Positions 28,770-38,764 are shown, counted from the stretch's first letter. The stretch: DNA of 64,000 nt from Pseudofrankia saprophytica (GCF_000235425.2 NZ_KI912266.1:2400665-2464664), one strand, 5' to 3'. A program made the numbers and translations. Notes: a model not told the origin generated them from the letters alone.

Positions 28770-30011
28770 GTGAGTGTCGCTGGCGGCCGGCCCCGGCCTG
28801 GGTGGGGCCAGCGGTGGCTCGGCCCGGTGCTGGTCATTGCCGCCACCGACCTGCGCCGCCGGCTGCGCAGCCGGTCGGCGATCATCAGCGGCATCGTCGG
28901 CCCGCTGGCCATGGCGAGTGTCTTCGGGCTGTTGCTGGGCGGGACGTCGGACGTGACGTTCACCATCGGGATAGCCGACGCCGACGGCTCGCCGGCCTCA
29001 CGTGCCGTCGTCACCAGCCTGACCGCTTCCGGCGGGGACGGTGACGGCGGAACGGTCCGCTTCCGGTCGGTGGCTGTGCCAGCCGCCGAGCCCGCGGTCG
29101 ACGACGGCGACCTGGACGCCGCGATCGTCCTGCCCGCCGGCCTGGGCGCGGCCCTGGGCTACGAGCGGCCGCCCGCGGCCGGCTCGCCGGCGCTCGCCGT
29201 GGCTGTGTTCGGTGACCCGTCCCGGCAGGTCGCGGCCCAGGTCGCGCGGGCGGTCGCGGACGGCGTGACGGCCGAGGCCAACTGGCGGGCGCTGGTCGCC
29301 GCCGGCCTGGCGAAGGCAGGCACGCCGCCGGCCGAGGCCTCGGAGCCGGCCGCCTCGCGCGGGGACGTCGAGGTGCTGGAGCTGGCACCGGTCGCCGCCG
29401 GCGGCGAGGGGCCCGACATCATCGCGTACTACGGCGCCGCGATGTCGATCCTCTTCCTGTTCTTTACGGTCGGCTTCGTCGCCCGATCGCTCGTCGGCGA
29501 CCGGGATGAGGGCGTTCTTGGCCGGATCCTGGCGTCTCCGGTGCGGCCGGGCCAGCTGATCGCTGGTCGGGCGTTCTCGGTCGCCGTGCTCGGCGTCGCC
29601 AGCTTCGTCGTCGTCTGGCTGGTGACGACGCTGGCCTTCGACGCCCACTGGGGGCCGCCTGGCCCGGTCGCGGCCGTGGTCCTCGCCACGGTGCTGGCGG
29701 TGGCGGGTGTCGGGATGCTGGTCGCGTCGCTGGGCCGGACCGAGCGCCAGGCCGAGTCATACACCTCGCTGTGCGCGTTCGTGCTCGCGCTGCTCGGAGG
29801 CAACTTCGTCGGCCCTGGCGTCGGCCCGGACCTGCTGCGCCGGATCGCGATGTTCACTCCGAACGGGCAGTCGCTCACGGCGTTCGTCGACCTCGGCGCC
29901 GACGCGGCGCATCCAGGCGCGATTGCCCGCGCTATCGGCATCCTCGTCGCGATCGGCCTGGTCACCGGCGCGATCGGCGTGCTGCGGATCCATCGGGCGG
30001 TGACGCGGTGA
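28770..30011 (+). CDS. ABC-2 type permease
   Basis: The 413-residue permease has one N-terminal helix (IISGIVGPLAMASVFGLLLGG), a large extracytoplasmic loop (about residues 55-210) and five C-terminal helices starting at IIAYYGAAMSILFLFFTVGFVARSL, the usual ABC2_membrane_3 layout. A nine-codon frame (GTG 28744 to TGA 28773) sits in the 35-nt gap after the ATPase and overlaps this start, so it may couple translation. The stop overlaps the next GTG (GTGA). Confidence 0.88.
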   Translation: MSVAGGRPRPGWGQRWLGPVLVIAATDLRRRLRSRSAIISGIVGPLAMASVFGLLLGGTSDVTFTIGIADADGSPASRAVVTSLTASGGDGDGGTVRFRSVAVPAAEPAVDDGDLDAAIVLPAGLGAALGYERPPAAGSPALAVAVFGDPSRQVAAQVARAVADGVTAEANWRALVAAGLAKAGTPPAEASEPAASRGDVEVLELAPVAAGGEGPDIIAYYGAAMSILFLFFTVGFVARSLVGDRDEGVLGRILASPVRPGQLIAGRAFSVAVLGVASFVVVWLVTTLAFDAHWGPPGPVAAVVLATVLAVAGVGMLVASLGRTERQAESYTSLCAFVLALLGGNFVGPGVGPDLLRRIAMFTPNGQSLTAFVDLGADAAHPGAIARAIGILVAIGLVTGAIGVLRIHRAVTR

Positions 30012-31261
30012 GTGGTGACGTGGTGAGTGGTCGCGGGATGGGCGGTGGCGCGATGGGCGGTGGTGGTCGGCCGGCCGGGCCGGCCGCCGGGCGGGGCCGG
30101 TTGGCCGCGTTGTTCGCGTTCACGGCGGTGGTGCTGCGCATCCTGACCCGCGACCGGCTCGCCCTGTTCTTCCTGCTTGTCCTGCCCGTGGCCGTGATCA
30201 CAGTGATCGGGGCGGCGTTCGGCGGCGCGGACCGGGCGTCGGTCGGGCTGGTGCGCCCTGGCGACGGGCAGGTCAGCCAGGCCGTCGAGAGGGCCTTGCG
30301 CGACGCGCCAGGGCTGCGGGTCCGCGGGCTCGCGAGCCAGGACGCGGCGACGGACGCGGTGCGTCGCGGCGACGTAGCGGCCGCGCTGGTGCTGCCGGCG
30401 ACCCTGGACGCCGACGTGCTCGCCGGCCGGAGCGTGCGGGCGAGCGTCCTCACCGAGGCGACCAGCGGCGCGGGCGTGACCGCGCGCCTCGCGCTGGAGG
30501 GGGTCGTGAGCCGCGCGACCCTGCCCTTCGCGGCGGCGCGGACCGTCGCCGCCCAGGCGGGGGGCACCGTCGTGGCACGCGCGGACGCGCTCGCGGACGT
30601 GCCGCCGCCGCTGACCGTCCGCGTCACGGATGCTGGCGGCGGCCCGGCTGGCGCCTCGGCCAGCCGGTACTCGATGTTCGCCGCCCAGAACCTGGTGGTG
30701 TTCGTGTTCATCAACGCGATGGCCAGCGCCACGCTGATCGTCGCGGCCCGCAGGCAGGGCGTTCTGCGCCGGGCGCTGTCCACCCGGACCGGCCTGCCGT
30801 CGGTCCTCGGCGGCCTCGGCCTGGGATGGTTCGTGCTCACCCTGCTCCAGTCGGTGCTCATCCTGCTCACCGGCACGCTGCTGTTCGGGGTGCGCTGGGG
30901 GAATCCGGCGGCTGCCGCGCTGCTCGTGCTGTCCTTCGCCGGGGTCGGCTGCGGCGCGGGCCTGCTGGTCGGCGCGATCGGGCGTGATCCGGACAGGGTC
31001 GGGTCGATCACGCCCGTGGTCGGCATCGTGCTCGCCGCCCTCGGCGGCTGCATGGTCCCGCCGGAGTTCTTTCCACCGGTCATGACGACCATCGCCCACG
31101 CGACCCCGCACTACTGGGCGGTGACCGCCTGGGAGAGCGTCCTGTTCGACGGGGCTGGCGTCGCCGGCGTCGCCACCCACCTCGGGGTGCTCGCCGCCGC
31201 CGCCGTCGTGCTTGTCAGCCTTGCCGCTGGCCTGCTGCGTCGCGACCTCGCCCGCGGCTGA
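30008..31261 (+). CDS. ABC-2 type permease
   Basis: The 417-residue second permease has the same layout as its neighbour: a Gly-rich N-terminus, one helix (LALFFLLVLPVAVITVIGAAF), a large periplasm-facing loop and a C-terminal five-helix bundle from SMFAAQNLVVFVFINAMASATL. With its neighbour it should form a heterodimeric channel. The GTG start overlaps the upstream TGA. Confidence 0.87.
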   Translation: MSGDVVSGRGMGGGAMGGGGRPAGPAAGRGRLAALFAFTAVVLRILTRDRLALFFLLVLPVAVITVIGAAFGGADRASVGLVRPGDGQVSQAVERALRDAPGLRVRGLASQDAATDAVRRGDVAAALVLPATLDADVLAGRSVRASVLTEATSGAGVTARLALEGVVSRATLPFAAARTVAAQAGGTVVARADALADVPPPLTVRVTDAGGGPAGASASRYSMFAAQNLVVFVFINAMASATLIVAARRQGVLRRALSTRTGLPSVLGGLGLGWFVLTLLQSVLILLTGTLLFGVRWGNPAAAALLVLSFAGVGCGAGLLVGAIGRDPDRVGSITPVVGIVLAALGGCMVPPEFFPPVMTTIAHATPHYWAVTAWESVLFDGAGVAGVATHLGVLAAAAVVLVSLAAGLLRRDLARG

Positions 31262-31355
31262 GCCCGCTGGGGTGGTTGCCGCGGTTGGGTCATTGGTCCG
31301 GTTGAGCGAGGGTCACTACCCGCAGTGTGCCGGCGATCTGGGAAAGTCACCAGGT

Positions 31356-31952
31356 ATGGAACCCGACCCGGATGCCGGCCCCGCGCCGGATAGTGGGTTC
31401 CAGACGCGCCCCGCGCGGGGCGGGCGGTCGCCGCGCCGCGGCGCTCCGGTCCCGGCCGCTCCGGTCCCGGCCGCTCCGGTCCCGGCGGCACCGATGACCG
31501 GCGCGGCCTCTGAGGCCGCGGAGGCGCGCGTGGGCCGCGGCCGACTGGTGGTGGCGGTGGCGCTGTTGGATGGCGAGCGCCGGGTGCTGGCCGCGCGGCG
31601 GACCTCGCCGCCCGCCTACGCCGGGATGTGGGAGTTTCCCGGGGGCAAGGTCGAGCCGGGCGAGGAGGAGCTGGCTGCACTGGAGCGCGAGTGCCGCGAG
31701 GAGCTCGACGTCCAGATCGAGGCCGGCCCGGTGCTCGGCCAGGTCGAGCTCGCGAGCCCCGGCTGGCGCCTGCGGGTGTGGCTCGGTCGGATCCGCTCCG
31801 GCACGCCGCGCGCGGTCGAGGGCGGGGAGCTGCGCTGGCTGTCCGCCGCCCAGCTGGACGACGTCAGCTGGCTGCCGGCGGACCTGCCGCTCGTCGAGAC
31901 CCTGCGCCGTCGCCTCCTCGACCCGAACCCGCTGGCGTTCCCCGCCGCCTGA
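31356..31952 (+). CDS. NUDIX hydrolase, MutT-like
   Basis: This 198-residue protein has a disordered N-terminus of about 60 residues and a MutT-type NUDIX domain. The NUDIX box is GKVEPGEEELAALERECREEL, with Asp in place of the last Gly. Family members hydrolyse oxidised or damaged nucleoside triphosphates. The ATG at 31356 follows GGGAAAG. The leader contains a 15-bp tandem repeat (31446-31490) encoding PVPAA units. Confidence 0.88.
   Translation: MEPDPDAGPAPDSGFQTRPARGGRSPRRGAPVPAAPVPAAPVPAAPMTGAASEAAEARVGRGRLVVAVALLDGERRVLAARRTSPPAYAGMWEFPGGKVEPGEEELAALERECREELDVQIEAGPVLGQVELASPGWRLRVWLGRIRSGTPRAVEGGELRWLSAAQLDDVSWLPADLPLVETLRRRLLDPNPLAFPAA
31446..31490 (+). repeat. 15-bp tandem repeat in the NUDIX gene
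   Basis: CCGGTCCCGGCCGCT occurs twice perfectly and a third time with changes at the end. It keeps the reading frame. Confidence 0.75.
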
Positions 31953-32357
31953 CCGGCCCACGCGCACGAGAGGCCGCCGCCGCTGCCGTCACCGCGCGCC
32001 TCCGATCGCGTCGGCTCGCATTCGCTTTTCCCAAGGACTCGCGTCGTACTGTTGTTGAAATCTCGTCGGCGGGTGGGTGTCCAGGCTCTCGCCGGGCGTA
32101 ATGCCGCCGTGGGAGTCCGTACCATGGAAGGGACGCCCGAGGCCGGACCCGGGGTTCCTGCCGGATCGACGGAGCTTGCGGAGTCGATCTGGCAGGTCCG
32201 GGATCCGCCCGGGCTGTCGGCACGCCTGGCGGGCGCTGAACCGACGGACCATGACACGACGGACCGTGGTTGCGCGCCACCGTCATCGGATCCGGGCGTT
32301 CCTCGTAACGATCATCTCGGGGTCGAGCGCCCCCTGTCCGCCCCGGAGCCCACCACC
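31953..32357. other. Intergenic region before typA
   Basis: About 400 bases upstream of the preferred typA start hold no other gene. Palindromic repeat copy B occupies 32151-32198. The typA frame is open back to 32052 but that extension has no conserved sequence. Confidence 0.45.
32151..32198. repeat. Dispersed palindromic repeat, copy B
   Basis: CCTGCCGGATCGAC (32157) pairs with GTCGATCTGGCAGG (32183) over 14 bp with one G-T wobble; the loop is GGAGCTTGCGGA. The loop and right arm match copy A at 19444-19470. Confidence 0.72.
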
Positions 32358-34253
32358 GTGCTGACCAGCACCGAGCACACCAGCGCCACTCCCACCGGCG
32401 TCGTCCGCAGCCGCGGCGACCTTCGCAACATCGCGATCATCGCTCACGTCGACCATGGGAAGACCACCCTGGTCGACGCGATGCTGCGCCAGTCCGGCGC
32501 GTTCAGCGCGCACGCGAGCGAGGACCTCACCGACCGGGTCATGGACTCGATGGACCTCGAGCGCGAGAAGGGCATCACGATCCTCGCGAAGAACACCGCG
32601 GTCCGCTACGGCGACATCACCATCAACATCATCGACACCCCCGGCCACGCCGACTTCGGCGGCGAGGTCGAGCGGGGCCTGGCGATGGTGGACGGCGTGC
32701 TGCTGCTCGTGGACGCCAGCGAGGGCCCGCTGCCGCAGACCAGGTTCGTGCTGCGCAAGGCGCTCGCCGCCCGGCTGCCGGTGATCCTGGTCATCAACAA
32801 GGTCGACCGTTCCGACGCCCGGATCGCCGAGGTCGTCGACGAGACCTACGAGCTGTTCCTCGACCTCGACGCCGACGAGGAGCAGATCGACTTCCCGATC
32901 ATCTACTGCAACGCCAAGGCCGGCCGGGCGTCGATCACCCGCCCCGCCGACGGTGACAGCCCGGACTCCCCGGACCTCAAGCCGCTGTTCGACCTGCTGG
33001 TGGAGACCATCCCGGCGCCCACCTATGTCGAGGACGCGCCGCTGCAGGCGCTGGTCACGAACCTGGACGCCTCGCCCTACCTGGGCCGGCTCGCGCTGTG
33101 CCGGGTGCACAACGGCACGATCCGCCGCGGCCAGCAGGTGATGCTCTGCCGCGCGAACGGGACCCAGGAGCGGGTCAAGATCAGCGAGATGCTGATGACC
33201 CAGGCCCTCGAGCGTTCCCCGGCGGAGCAGGCGGGCCCCGGCGACATCATCGCCATCGCCGGCATTCCCGACATCACCATCGGAGAGACGCTGGCGGACC
33301 CCGAGGACCCGCGCCCGCTGCCGATCATCACCGTCGACGAGCCGTCGATCAGCATGACCGTCGGCGTGAACACCTCGCCGCTGGCGGGCAAGTCCGGCAA
33401 GAAGCTCACCGCCCGCCTGGTCAAGGCGCGCCTGGAGGCGGAGCTCGTCGGCAACGTGTCGATCCGGGTGCTGCCGACGGAGCGGCCGGACACCTGGGAG
33501 GTACAGGGCCGTGGCGAGCTGCAGCTCGCCGTCCTGGTCGAGCTGATGCGCCGGGAGGACTTCGAGCTGACCGTCGGCAAGCCGCAGGTCGTCACCCGCG
33601 TGATCGACGGCAAGGTGCACGAGCCGGTCGAGCGGCTGACGATCGACGCGCCCGAGGAGTTCCTCGGTACCCTCACCCAGCTGCTCGCCCTGCGCAAGGG
33701 CCGGCTCGAGCAGATGATCAACCACGGCACCGGCTGGATCCGGCTGGAGTACCTGGTGCCCGCCCGCGGCCTGATCGGCTTCCGCACCGAGTTCCTCACC
33801 GAGACCCGGGGCACCGGCCTGCTGCACCACGTCTTCGAGGGCTACGAGCCCTGGTTCGGCGAGCTGCGCACCCGGGCGACCGGTTCGATGGTCGCCGACC
33901 GCTCCGGCCCGACGACCGCCTACGCCCTGTTCAACCTGCAGGAGCGCGGCACGATGTTCGTCCCACCGATGATCGACGTCTACGAAGGCATGATCGTCGG
34001 CGAGAACTCCCGGGCGGACGACATGGACGTCAACCCGACCAAGGAGAAGAAGCTCACCAACATGCGCTCGTCGACCGGCGACGAGCTGGTCCGGCTGACC
34101 CCGTACCGCCAGCTCACGCTGGAGCAGGCGCTGGAGTTCTGCCGCGAGGACGAGTGCGTCGAGGTCACCCCGGCGACGGTCAGGATCCGCAAGGTCGCGC
34201 TCGCCGCCCAGGACCGCGAGAAGCTCCGCTCTCGCCGCCGGGCGGCCGTCTAG
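32358..34253 (+). CDS. typA: Ribosome-associated translational GTPase TypA/BipA
   Basis: The 631-residue protein is the elongation-factor-like GTPase TypA/BipA. G1 is [16 protein letters not shown], switch II region [15 protein letters not shown] and G4 INKVDR. EF-G-like domains II, III and V follow, then the BipA-specific C-terminal domain ([21 protein letters not shown]). The GTG at 32358 has GGAG about 8 nt upstream and gives the usual family length; earlier in-frame starts would add unconserved residues. Confidence 0.96.
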   Translation: MLTSTEHTSATPTGVVRSRGDLRNIAIIAHVDHGKTTLVDAMLRQSGAFSAHASEDLTDRVMDSMDLEREKGITILAKNTAVRYGDITINIIDTPGHADFGGEVERGLAMVDGVLLLVDASEGPLPQTRFVLRKALAARLPVILVINKVDRSDARIAEVVDETYELFLDLDADEEQIDFPIIYCNAKAGRASITRPADGDSPDSPDLKPLFDLLVETIPAPTYVEDAPLQALVTNLDASPYLGRLALCRVHNGTIRRGQQVMLCRANGTQERVKISEMLMTQALERSPAEQAGPGDIIAIAGIPDITIGETLADPEDPRPLPIITVDEPSISMTVGVNTSPLAGKSGKKLTARLVKARLEAELVGNVSIRVLPTERPDTWEVQGRGELQLAVLVELMRREDFELTVGKPQVVTRVIDGKVHEPVERLTIDAPEEFLGTLTQLLALRKGRLEQMINHGTGWIRLEYLVPARGLIGFRTEFLTETRGTGLLHHVFEGYEPWFGELRTRATGSMVADRSGPTTAYALFNLQERGTMFVPPMIDVYEGMIVGENSRADDMDVNPTKEKKLTNMRSSTGDELVRLTPYRQLTLEQALEFCREDECVEVTPATVRIRKVALAAQDREKLRSRRRAAV

Positions 34254-34347
34254 GCCGGGCGCTCGATCGGTACGGTCGGGGTCGGACATCGACGCCGTCC
34301 GGTGCGCAACGACGCCGCCGGACTCCAGACCAGGGAGACGGTGGGCT

Positions 34348-35397
34348 GTGGGCGCGACGCCAGGTGAGACGGTGCTGGTGACGGGGGCGGCGGGGTTCAT
34401 CGGGTCGCACACGTGCGTGGACCTGCTGACGGCCGGCTACCGGGTGATCGGGGTCGACAACTTCGTCAACAGCTCGGCGCGGGCCGTGGACCGGATCCGG
34501 GAGGTCGCCGGCCCGGCGGCAGGCGAGCTGGAGTTCGTCGAGGTGGATACCCGTGACGTCGCCGCCCTCGGGAAGGTGCTCTCCGCGACGCCGGTCGCGG
34601 CGGTCGTCCACTTCGCCGCGCTCAAGGCGGTCGGCGAGTCGGTGACGATGCCGGTCGAGTACTACGACACGAACATCAACGCGACGCTGCGGCTCGTCGA
34701 GGCGATGCGCGAGCACGGCCCCCGCCGGCTGATCTTCTCCTCGTCCTGCTCCATCCACGGCGACGTCGACGTCATCCCGATCCGAGAGGACGCGCCGGCC
34801 CGGCCCACGAACCCCTACGCGCGCACCAAGTGGATGTGCGAGCAGATCCTGGCCGACCTGTGCGTCGCCGAGCCGGACTGGCAGGTCACCGCGCTGCGCT
34901 ACTTCAACCCGGTCGGAGCGCATCCGTCCGGGCTGCTCGGCGAGGATCCGCGCGGCGTCCCGAACAACCTGATGCCCTACCTGCAGCAGGTCGCGATCGG
35001 GCGGCGTGAGTTCCTGTCGGTGTTCGGCGACGACTACCCGACCCCGGACGGCACCGGCGTGCGCGACTACATCCATGTCATGGACCTCGCCGAGGGCCAC
35101 CGGGCGGCGCTCGAGCACGCCGGCGCCGCCCCGGGCTTCCGGGCCGTCAACCTCGGCACCGGCACCGGGACGTCGGTGCGCCAGCTGCTGGACGCGTTCA
35201 GCGCCGCCTGCGGGCGGCAGCTGCCGTACAGGGTGGTCCCGCGCCGCGCCGGCGACGTGGCCGAGCTGGTCGCCGACCCGGCGCACGCCGCCGAGGTGCT
35301 CGGCTGGCGCGCCAGCCGCGGCCTGGCCCAGATGTGCCAGGACGCCTGGGAGTTCCAGCGGCGAAACCCTGGCGGCTACGACGGGGCCGCGGCATGA
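34348..35397 (+). CDS. galE: UDP-glucose 4-epimerase
   Basis: The 349-residue short-chain dehydrogenase supplies UDP-galactose-type donors. It shows the NAD motif [17 protein letters not shown], the catalytic YxxxK in [11 protein letters not shown] and the preceding SSSCSIHG (canonical SSSATVYG, so Tyr of VYG is His here). The family signature [19 protein letters not shown] is intact. GGGAG lies upstream of the GTG start. Its stop overlaps the start of mshB. It may serve the glycan genes upstream. Confidence 0.92.
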   Translation: MGATPGETVLVTGAAGFIGSHTCVDLLTAGYRVIGVDNFVNSSARAVDRIREVAGPAAGELEFVEVDTRDVAALGKVLSATPVAAVVHFAALKAVGESVTMPVEYYDTNINATLRLVEAMREHGPRRLIFSSSCSIHGDVDVIPIREDAPARPTNPYARTKWMCEQILADLCVAEPDWQVTALRYFNPVGAHPSGLLGEDPRGVPNNLMPYLQQVAIGRREFLSVFGDDYPTPDGTGVRDYIHVMDLAEGHRAALEHAGAAPGFRAVNLGTGTGTSVRQLLDAFSAACGRQLPYRVVPRRAGDVAELVADPAHAAEVLGWRASRGLAQMCQDAWEFQRRNPGGYDGAAA

Positions 35398-36344
35398 GCG
35401 AGGCACCTGTGGCCGCGCCGGCGGGGCTGCCGCCGCGCCGGGTGCTGTTCGTCCATGCCCATCCCGACGACGAGGTGATCGCTACCGGGATCACGATCGC
35501 CGCGTACGCCGCGCGCCTCGACACTCATGTGACCTTGGTCACTTGCACGCTTGGCGAGCTCGGCGAGGTGCTCGCCCCAGAGCTGGTGAACCTGCGCAGC
35601 GATCTCGGCGACCAGCTCGGCGGCTACCGGATCGGCGAGCTGGAGCGGGCCTGCGCCGCGCTGGGCCTCACGGACCACCGCTTTCTCGGCGGCGCCGGCC
35701 GGTTCCGCGACAGCGGGATGATGGGCACCCCCGGCAACGACGATCCGCGCTGTCTCTGGCAGGCCGACCTCACCGAGGCGACGGTCGAGCTGGTCAGGAT
35801 CGTGCGGGAGGTGCGCCCCCAGGTGCTGGTCAGCTATGACGCCAACGGCGCCTATGGCCACCCCGACCACATCCGGGCGCACCAGATCACGGTCGCCGCG
35901 TTCACCGCTGCGGCCGATCCGGCCTTCGCTCCGGAGGCCGGATCGGCATGGGCGCCGTCGAAGCTGTATGAGACGGCGGTACCGAAGTCGTTCGTCGAGC
36001 GCGGCGTCGAGTACTTCGCCCAGGACGAGAACAGCCCGTTCCACGGCGCGCTGAGCGCCGACGACATCCCGATGGGGGTGCCGGACGAGCAGATCACGAC
36101 CCGGGTCGAGGCGCCGACGTTCCTCGCGGCCAAGCTCGCCGCGATGCGGGCGCACCAGACCCAGATCGCCGTCGACGGGTTCTTCTTCGCGCTGGCCGAC
36201 GGCGTCGGCCAGGAGGCGTTCGGGATCGACCACTACATCCTCACCCGCGGCGCCCTGAGCCACGACACCCTTGCGGCCGACGCCGACGCCGACGCGGCCG
36301 GTGCCGGTCAGGAGACCGACCTGTTCGCGGGCCTCGAGCTGTAG
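35394..36344 (+). CDS. mshB: Mycothiol biosynthesis deacetylase MshB
   Basis: The 316-residue PIG-L/LmbE-family zinc hydrolase removes acetate from GlcNAc-inositol in mycothiol synthesis. Zinc ligands are in VHAHPDDE and [27 protein letters not shown] and [16 protein letters not shown] match the MshB subgroup rather than Mca. ATG 35394 overlaps the galE TGA (ATGA). The short acidic C-terminus is not conserved. Confidence 0.93.
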   Translation: MSEAPVAAPAGLPPRRVLFVHAHPDDEVIATGITIAAYAARLDTHVTLVTCTLGELGEVLAPELVNLRSDLGDQLGGYRIGELERACAALGLTDHRFLGGAGRFRDSGMMGTPGNDDPRCLWQADLTEATVELVRIVREVRPQVLVSYDANGAYGHPDHIRAHQITVAAFTAAADPAFAPEAGSAWAPSKLYETAVPKSFVERGVEYFAQDENSPFHGALSADDIPMGVPDEQITTRVEAPTFLAAKLAAMRAHQTQIAVDGFFFALADGVGQEAFGIDHYILTRGALSHDTLAADADADAAGAGQETDLFAGLEL

Positions 36345-36452
36345 GCGGGGGCCCCGGGGTGTAGCCCCGGCGGGGCCGCACGGTGTGCCCTGGCGCGCCG
36401 TGGGGCCGTCGGGAGCCGGCGTCCGGCATCGGGGTGCACCGCGAGCCGGCGC

Positions 36453-36464
36453 TACTGTCGAGGT
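36453..36464 (+). promoter_or_regulatory. Leaderless promoter -10 of the DUF6113-like gene
   Basis: TACTGT is followed after 6 nt by the ATG. Confidence 0.5.
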
Positions 36465-36989
36465 ATGCCTCGTCCCAGCACAGGTCCGCGCCCGCCGACG
36501 CCCGGTGCGTCCGGCGCGGGTGGCGCGGGCCGGCTGGCCGACTCGGTGGCGGCGAGGGTGACGGGGCTGGGCACGTCGTCGGTCGACCAGCGCGCGGAGC
36601 CGTCCCGGCTCTTCCTCGGCTGCGCCTACGCGTTCGGCCTGCTCGCGGGGGTCGTCCTGGGTGTCTACGGGGTGGCCGCGGTGCCGGCTGGCCCGCGGCC
36701 GGGCGGCACGCTGCTGTCCCTTGGCCTGCTGCTCGTCGTCGTCGGCAACGTCGGGGTCCCGATCCTGGTGCGCTGGCTGACGGGGACGCGGCTGGGCGCG
36801 TGCATCATGCTGATCGGCTGGACGCCGGTCGTGCTCGCGCTGGGCTCCACGCGGGGCGAGGGCGACCTGATGCTGCGTGCCTCCTCCACCGCCTACCTGT
36901 TCATGGGCGTGGGCGTGGTGGCCCCCCTCCTGGTGGCCGTGCTGCGCCCCAGCCGCCGTGGCCTGACCGCCTTTCCGCCCATGCCCTAG
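36465..36989 (+). CDS. DUF6113-like small membrane protein
   Basis: The 174-residue protein has a disordered Gly/Pro-rich N-terminus of about 50 residues and four hydrophobic segments (AYAFGLLAGVVLGVYGVAAV to YLFMGVGVVAPLLVAVL). A small membrane protein regularly follows mshB in actinobacteria (Rv1171 position), which supports the identity. Function is unknown. Confidence 0.75.
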   Translation: MPRPSTGPRPPTPGASGAGGAGRLADSVAARVTGLGTSSVDQRAEPSRLFLGCAYAFGLLAGVVLGVYGVAAVPAGPRPGGTLLSLGLLLVVVGNVGVPILVRWLTGTRLGACIMLIGWTPVVLALGSTRGEGDLMLRASSTAYLFMGVGVVAPLLVAVLRPSRRGLTAFPPMP

Positions 36990-37032
36990 CTGGTTCTCCG
37001 GGGAGCCCTGGGCTCCTGGGCGCAGCGGTTCC

Positions 37033-37911
37033 CTAGTTGAGGCGGGCTCGGGCGGAGATGGCCGCTGAGCGGGCCGCCGCGGCGGCGGTGGGTTCGGCGA
37101 CCTCGACCGCGTCGGCGAAGGTGACCAGATCGTGCGCGCCGCTGAGGAACTCGCCGCGACGGATCAACAGCTCGCCGCGTTCCCGGCGCAGGCTGGCCGG
37201 GTGGTGGGGGAGCAGCAGCGACAGCTCGACGGCCCAGAGCCGGGTCGCGGTGGCGTCCGTGCGGGCGGCCAGTACCCGGATGTTGCCGAGCACCCGGGCG
37301 AGCAGGTCCTCGAAGCTCATCGGCGCGAGCTGCGCGCGGCTGAACGGGACCCCGGCGGCTCGGACCCGGGCCGCCGCGTCGTGGACGGTGATCCGCCGGC
37401 CGCCGGCGAACGGGTCGACGAGGACGTTCTCCCTAGGGGTGCCGAGCGCGACCACCACGTGGCCGGGCAGCCCGACCGGGTAGGCCGGCACGCCGAGCCG
37501 GGAGGCGACATCGAGCCAGATGACCGAGAGCACGATCGGCAGGCCGTGCCGGCGGCGCAGCACCGATGGCAGCAGGGAGGCCCGCAGGTCGTCGTAGTCG
37601 CTGCTGAGGCCGGCGAAACCGGCCCGCTGGCCCAGCGCCTCGTGCAACGCCTCGGCGACGTCCATCGGGTCCGGGCCGCCGCCCAGCTCTCCAGCGGAGC
37701 CGCCAGGGGTGGCGCCGGAGGCCGTGGCGCGAGTGGTCTTGGCGGCGAGCACCGGGCGTGCCTCGTCGGCGAGGCGGTCCAGCGCGCCGAGCAGATCGGC
37801 CGCCTCCGCGTCCGGCTCGGCCTCGGCGGCGATCAGCTGGCAGGCGAGCGCGAGGTCGATCGGTGTCCGGCGCACGACATCTGCGAACCGGGCTCGGCTG
37901 CGGGCGCTCAT
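37033..37911 (-). CDS. Transglutaminase-like SirB1 family protein
   Basis: This 292-residue protein belongs to the SirB1/transglut_core2 family. Typical motifs are LRASLLPSVLRRRHGLPIVLSVIWLDVASRLG and YPVGLPGHVVVALG, and the C-terminal part has TPR-like helices. Its biochemical role is unknown. The ATG at 37911 overlaps the stop of the upstream SH3-like gene, so the two are co-translated. Confidence 0.87.
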   Translation of the reverse strand: MSARSRARFADVVRRTPIDLALACQLIAAEAEPDAEAADLLGALDRLADEARPVLAAKTTRATASGATPGGSAGELGGGPDPMDVAEALHEALGQRAGFAGLSSDYDDLRASLLPSVLRRRHGLPIVLSVIWLDVASRLGVPAYPVGLPGHVVVALGTPRENVLVDPFAGGRRITVHDAAARVRAAGVPFSRAQLAPMSFEDLLARVLGNIRVLAARTDATATRLWAVELSLLLPHHPASLRRERGELLIRRGEFLSGAHDLVTFADAVEVAEPTAAAAARSAAISARARLN

Positions 37912-38321
37912 GGGCGGGCCTCCACATCCTGGGCGTCCGGATCCTGGGCGTCCGGGCCGGGGGTCGCTCCCTGGTCGGTTCCCGCGACCGGCGGAGTCCG
38001 CGTTGGTCGCTCGAAACCGTCCGCTGACCTACCCTGGCGCTGACCTACCGGCAGACCTCCCAGTTCGGCGATCTGGGAGGGGCTCTGCCGTCGATCGGGC
38101 CGTGACCTGCGGATAGGCGGCGGAGGAATGACCTTGGCCGCTACGAGCTCGCCTTCAGGAACTCTGATGATCTCGCCGTTCGCGTGCACGACGGTCAGGA
38201 CCCCGGCTGTCCATGCCTGGAGGGTTCCGATAACGTCCGTCAGCGGCACCGGCCCCGCGATGCGGCGCCGGATCACGACCCGCGCGCCGATGTCGGCCCG
38301 AGTGATGCGGACGACATACAC
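37908..38321 (-). CDS. Stand-alone SH3-like domain protein (Rv0428c-type N-terminal domain)
   Basis: This 137-residue protein begins with a beta-rich domain (ADIGARVVIRRRIAG, DVIGTLQAWTAGVLTV, VPEGELVAAKVIPPPP). It matches the SH3-like N-terminal domain of the Rv0428c-type GNAT acetyltransferases. The acetyltransferase domain is missing; instead a disordered tail with a duplicated 15-bp unit (37926-37955) follows. The GTG start at 38321 is inferred from the domain boundary. It is divergent from fdxA. Confidence 0.7.
   Translation of the reverse strand: MYVVRITRADIGARVVIRRRIAGPVPLTDVIGTLQAWTAGVLTVVHANGEIIRVPEGELVAAKVIPPPPIRRSRPDRRQSPSQIAELGGLPVGQRQGRSADGFERPTRTPPVAGTDQGATPGPDAQDPDAQDVEARP
37926..37955 (-). 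repeat. 15-bp tandem duplication in the SH3-like gene
   Basis: On the plus strand ATCCTGGGCGTCCGG occurs twice without a gap, encoding a repeated Asp/Ala/Gln/Pro unit. Confidence 0.75.
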
Positions 38322-38408
38322 GACTAGCGAACGCCCTTGCTGTCGACACGGAACGGTCGAGGTCGATACTAAGGACTCAGTCGCCCGTGAGCCGAGGAGG
38401 AACATCCG

Positions 38409-38732
38409 GTGACCTACGTCATCGCCGAGCCCTGTGTCGATGTCAAGGACAGGGCTTGCATCGAGGAGTGCCCGGTCGACTGCATCTACGAAGGCGGTCG
38501 GATGCTCTACATCCAGCCTGACGAGTGCGTCGACTGCGGTGCATGTGAACCCGTCTGCCCGGTTGAGGCCATCTACTACGAAGACGATGTGCCCGACCAG
38601 TGGAAGCCGTACACCGACATCAACGCCAACTTCTTCGAGGAACTGGGTTCGCCCGGGGGCGCGTCGAAGGTCGGTGCGTTGGACCACGACCCGCCTGTTG
38701 TCGCCGCGTTGGCGCCGCAGGGTGAGCACTGA
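38409..38732 (+). CDS. fdxA: Seven-iron ferredoxin
   Basis: The 107-residue [3Fe-4S][4Fe-4S] ferredoxin shows PCVDVKDRACIEECPVDCIY and DECVDCGACEPVCPVEAIYY, followed by the usual C-terminal extension (EDDVPDQWKPYTDINANFFEELG). It is the electron donor type used by actinobacterial P450 and other systems. GAGGAGG lies upstream of the GTG start. It precedes dapC as in mycobacteria. Confidence 0.96.
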   Translation: MTYVIAEPCVDVKDRACIEECPVDCIYEGGRMLYIQPDECVDCGACEPVCPVEAIYYEDDVPDQWKPYTDINANFFEELGSPGGASKVGALDHDPPVVAALAPQGEH

Positions 38733-38764
38733 GCGGGGAAGCGGGGGCGCCGGGATCCTCCCGA

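Noticed and set aside
29429..31180. 583-codon minus-strand open frame
   Set aside because: It is antisense to the two ABC permeases, has no motif, and results from GC-rich codon structure.
31446..31490. Repeats considered as a CRISPR array
   Set aside because: The units are contiguous, 15 bp long and in frame, without spacers; no cas gene is present.
32283..34412. 709-codon minus-strand open frame
   Set aside because: It is the shadow of typA, which has complete GTPase motifs on the plus strand.
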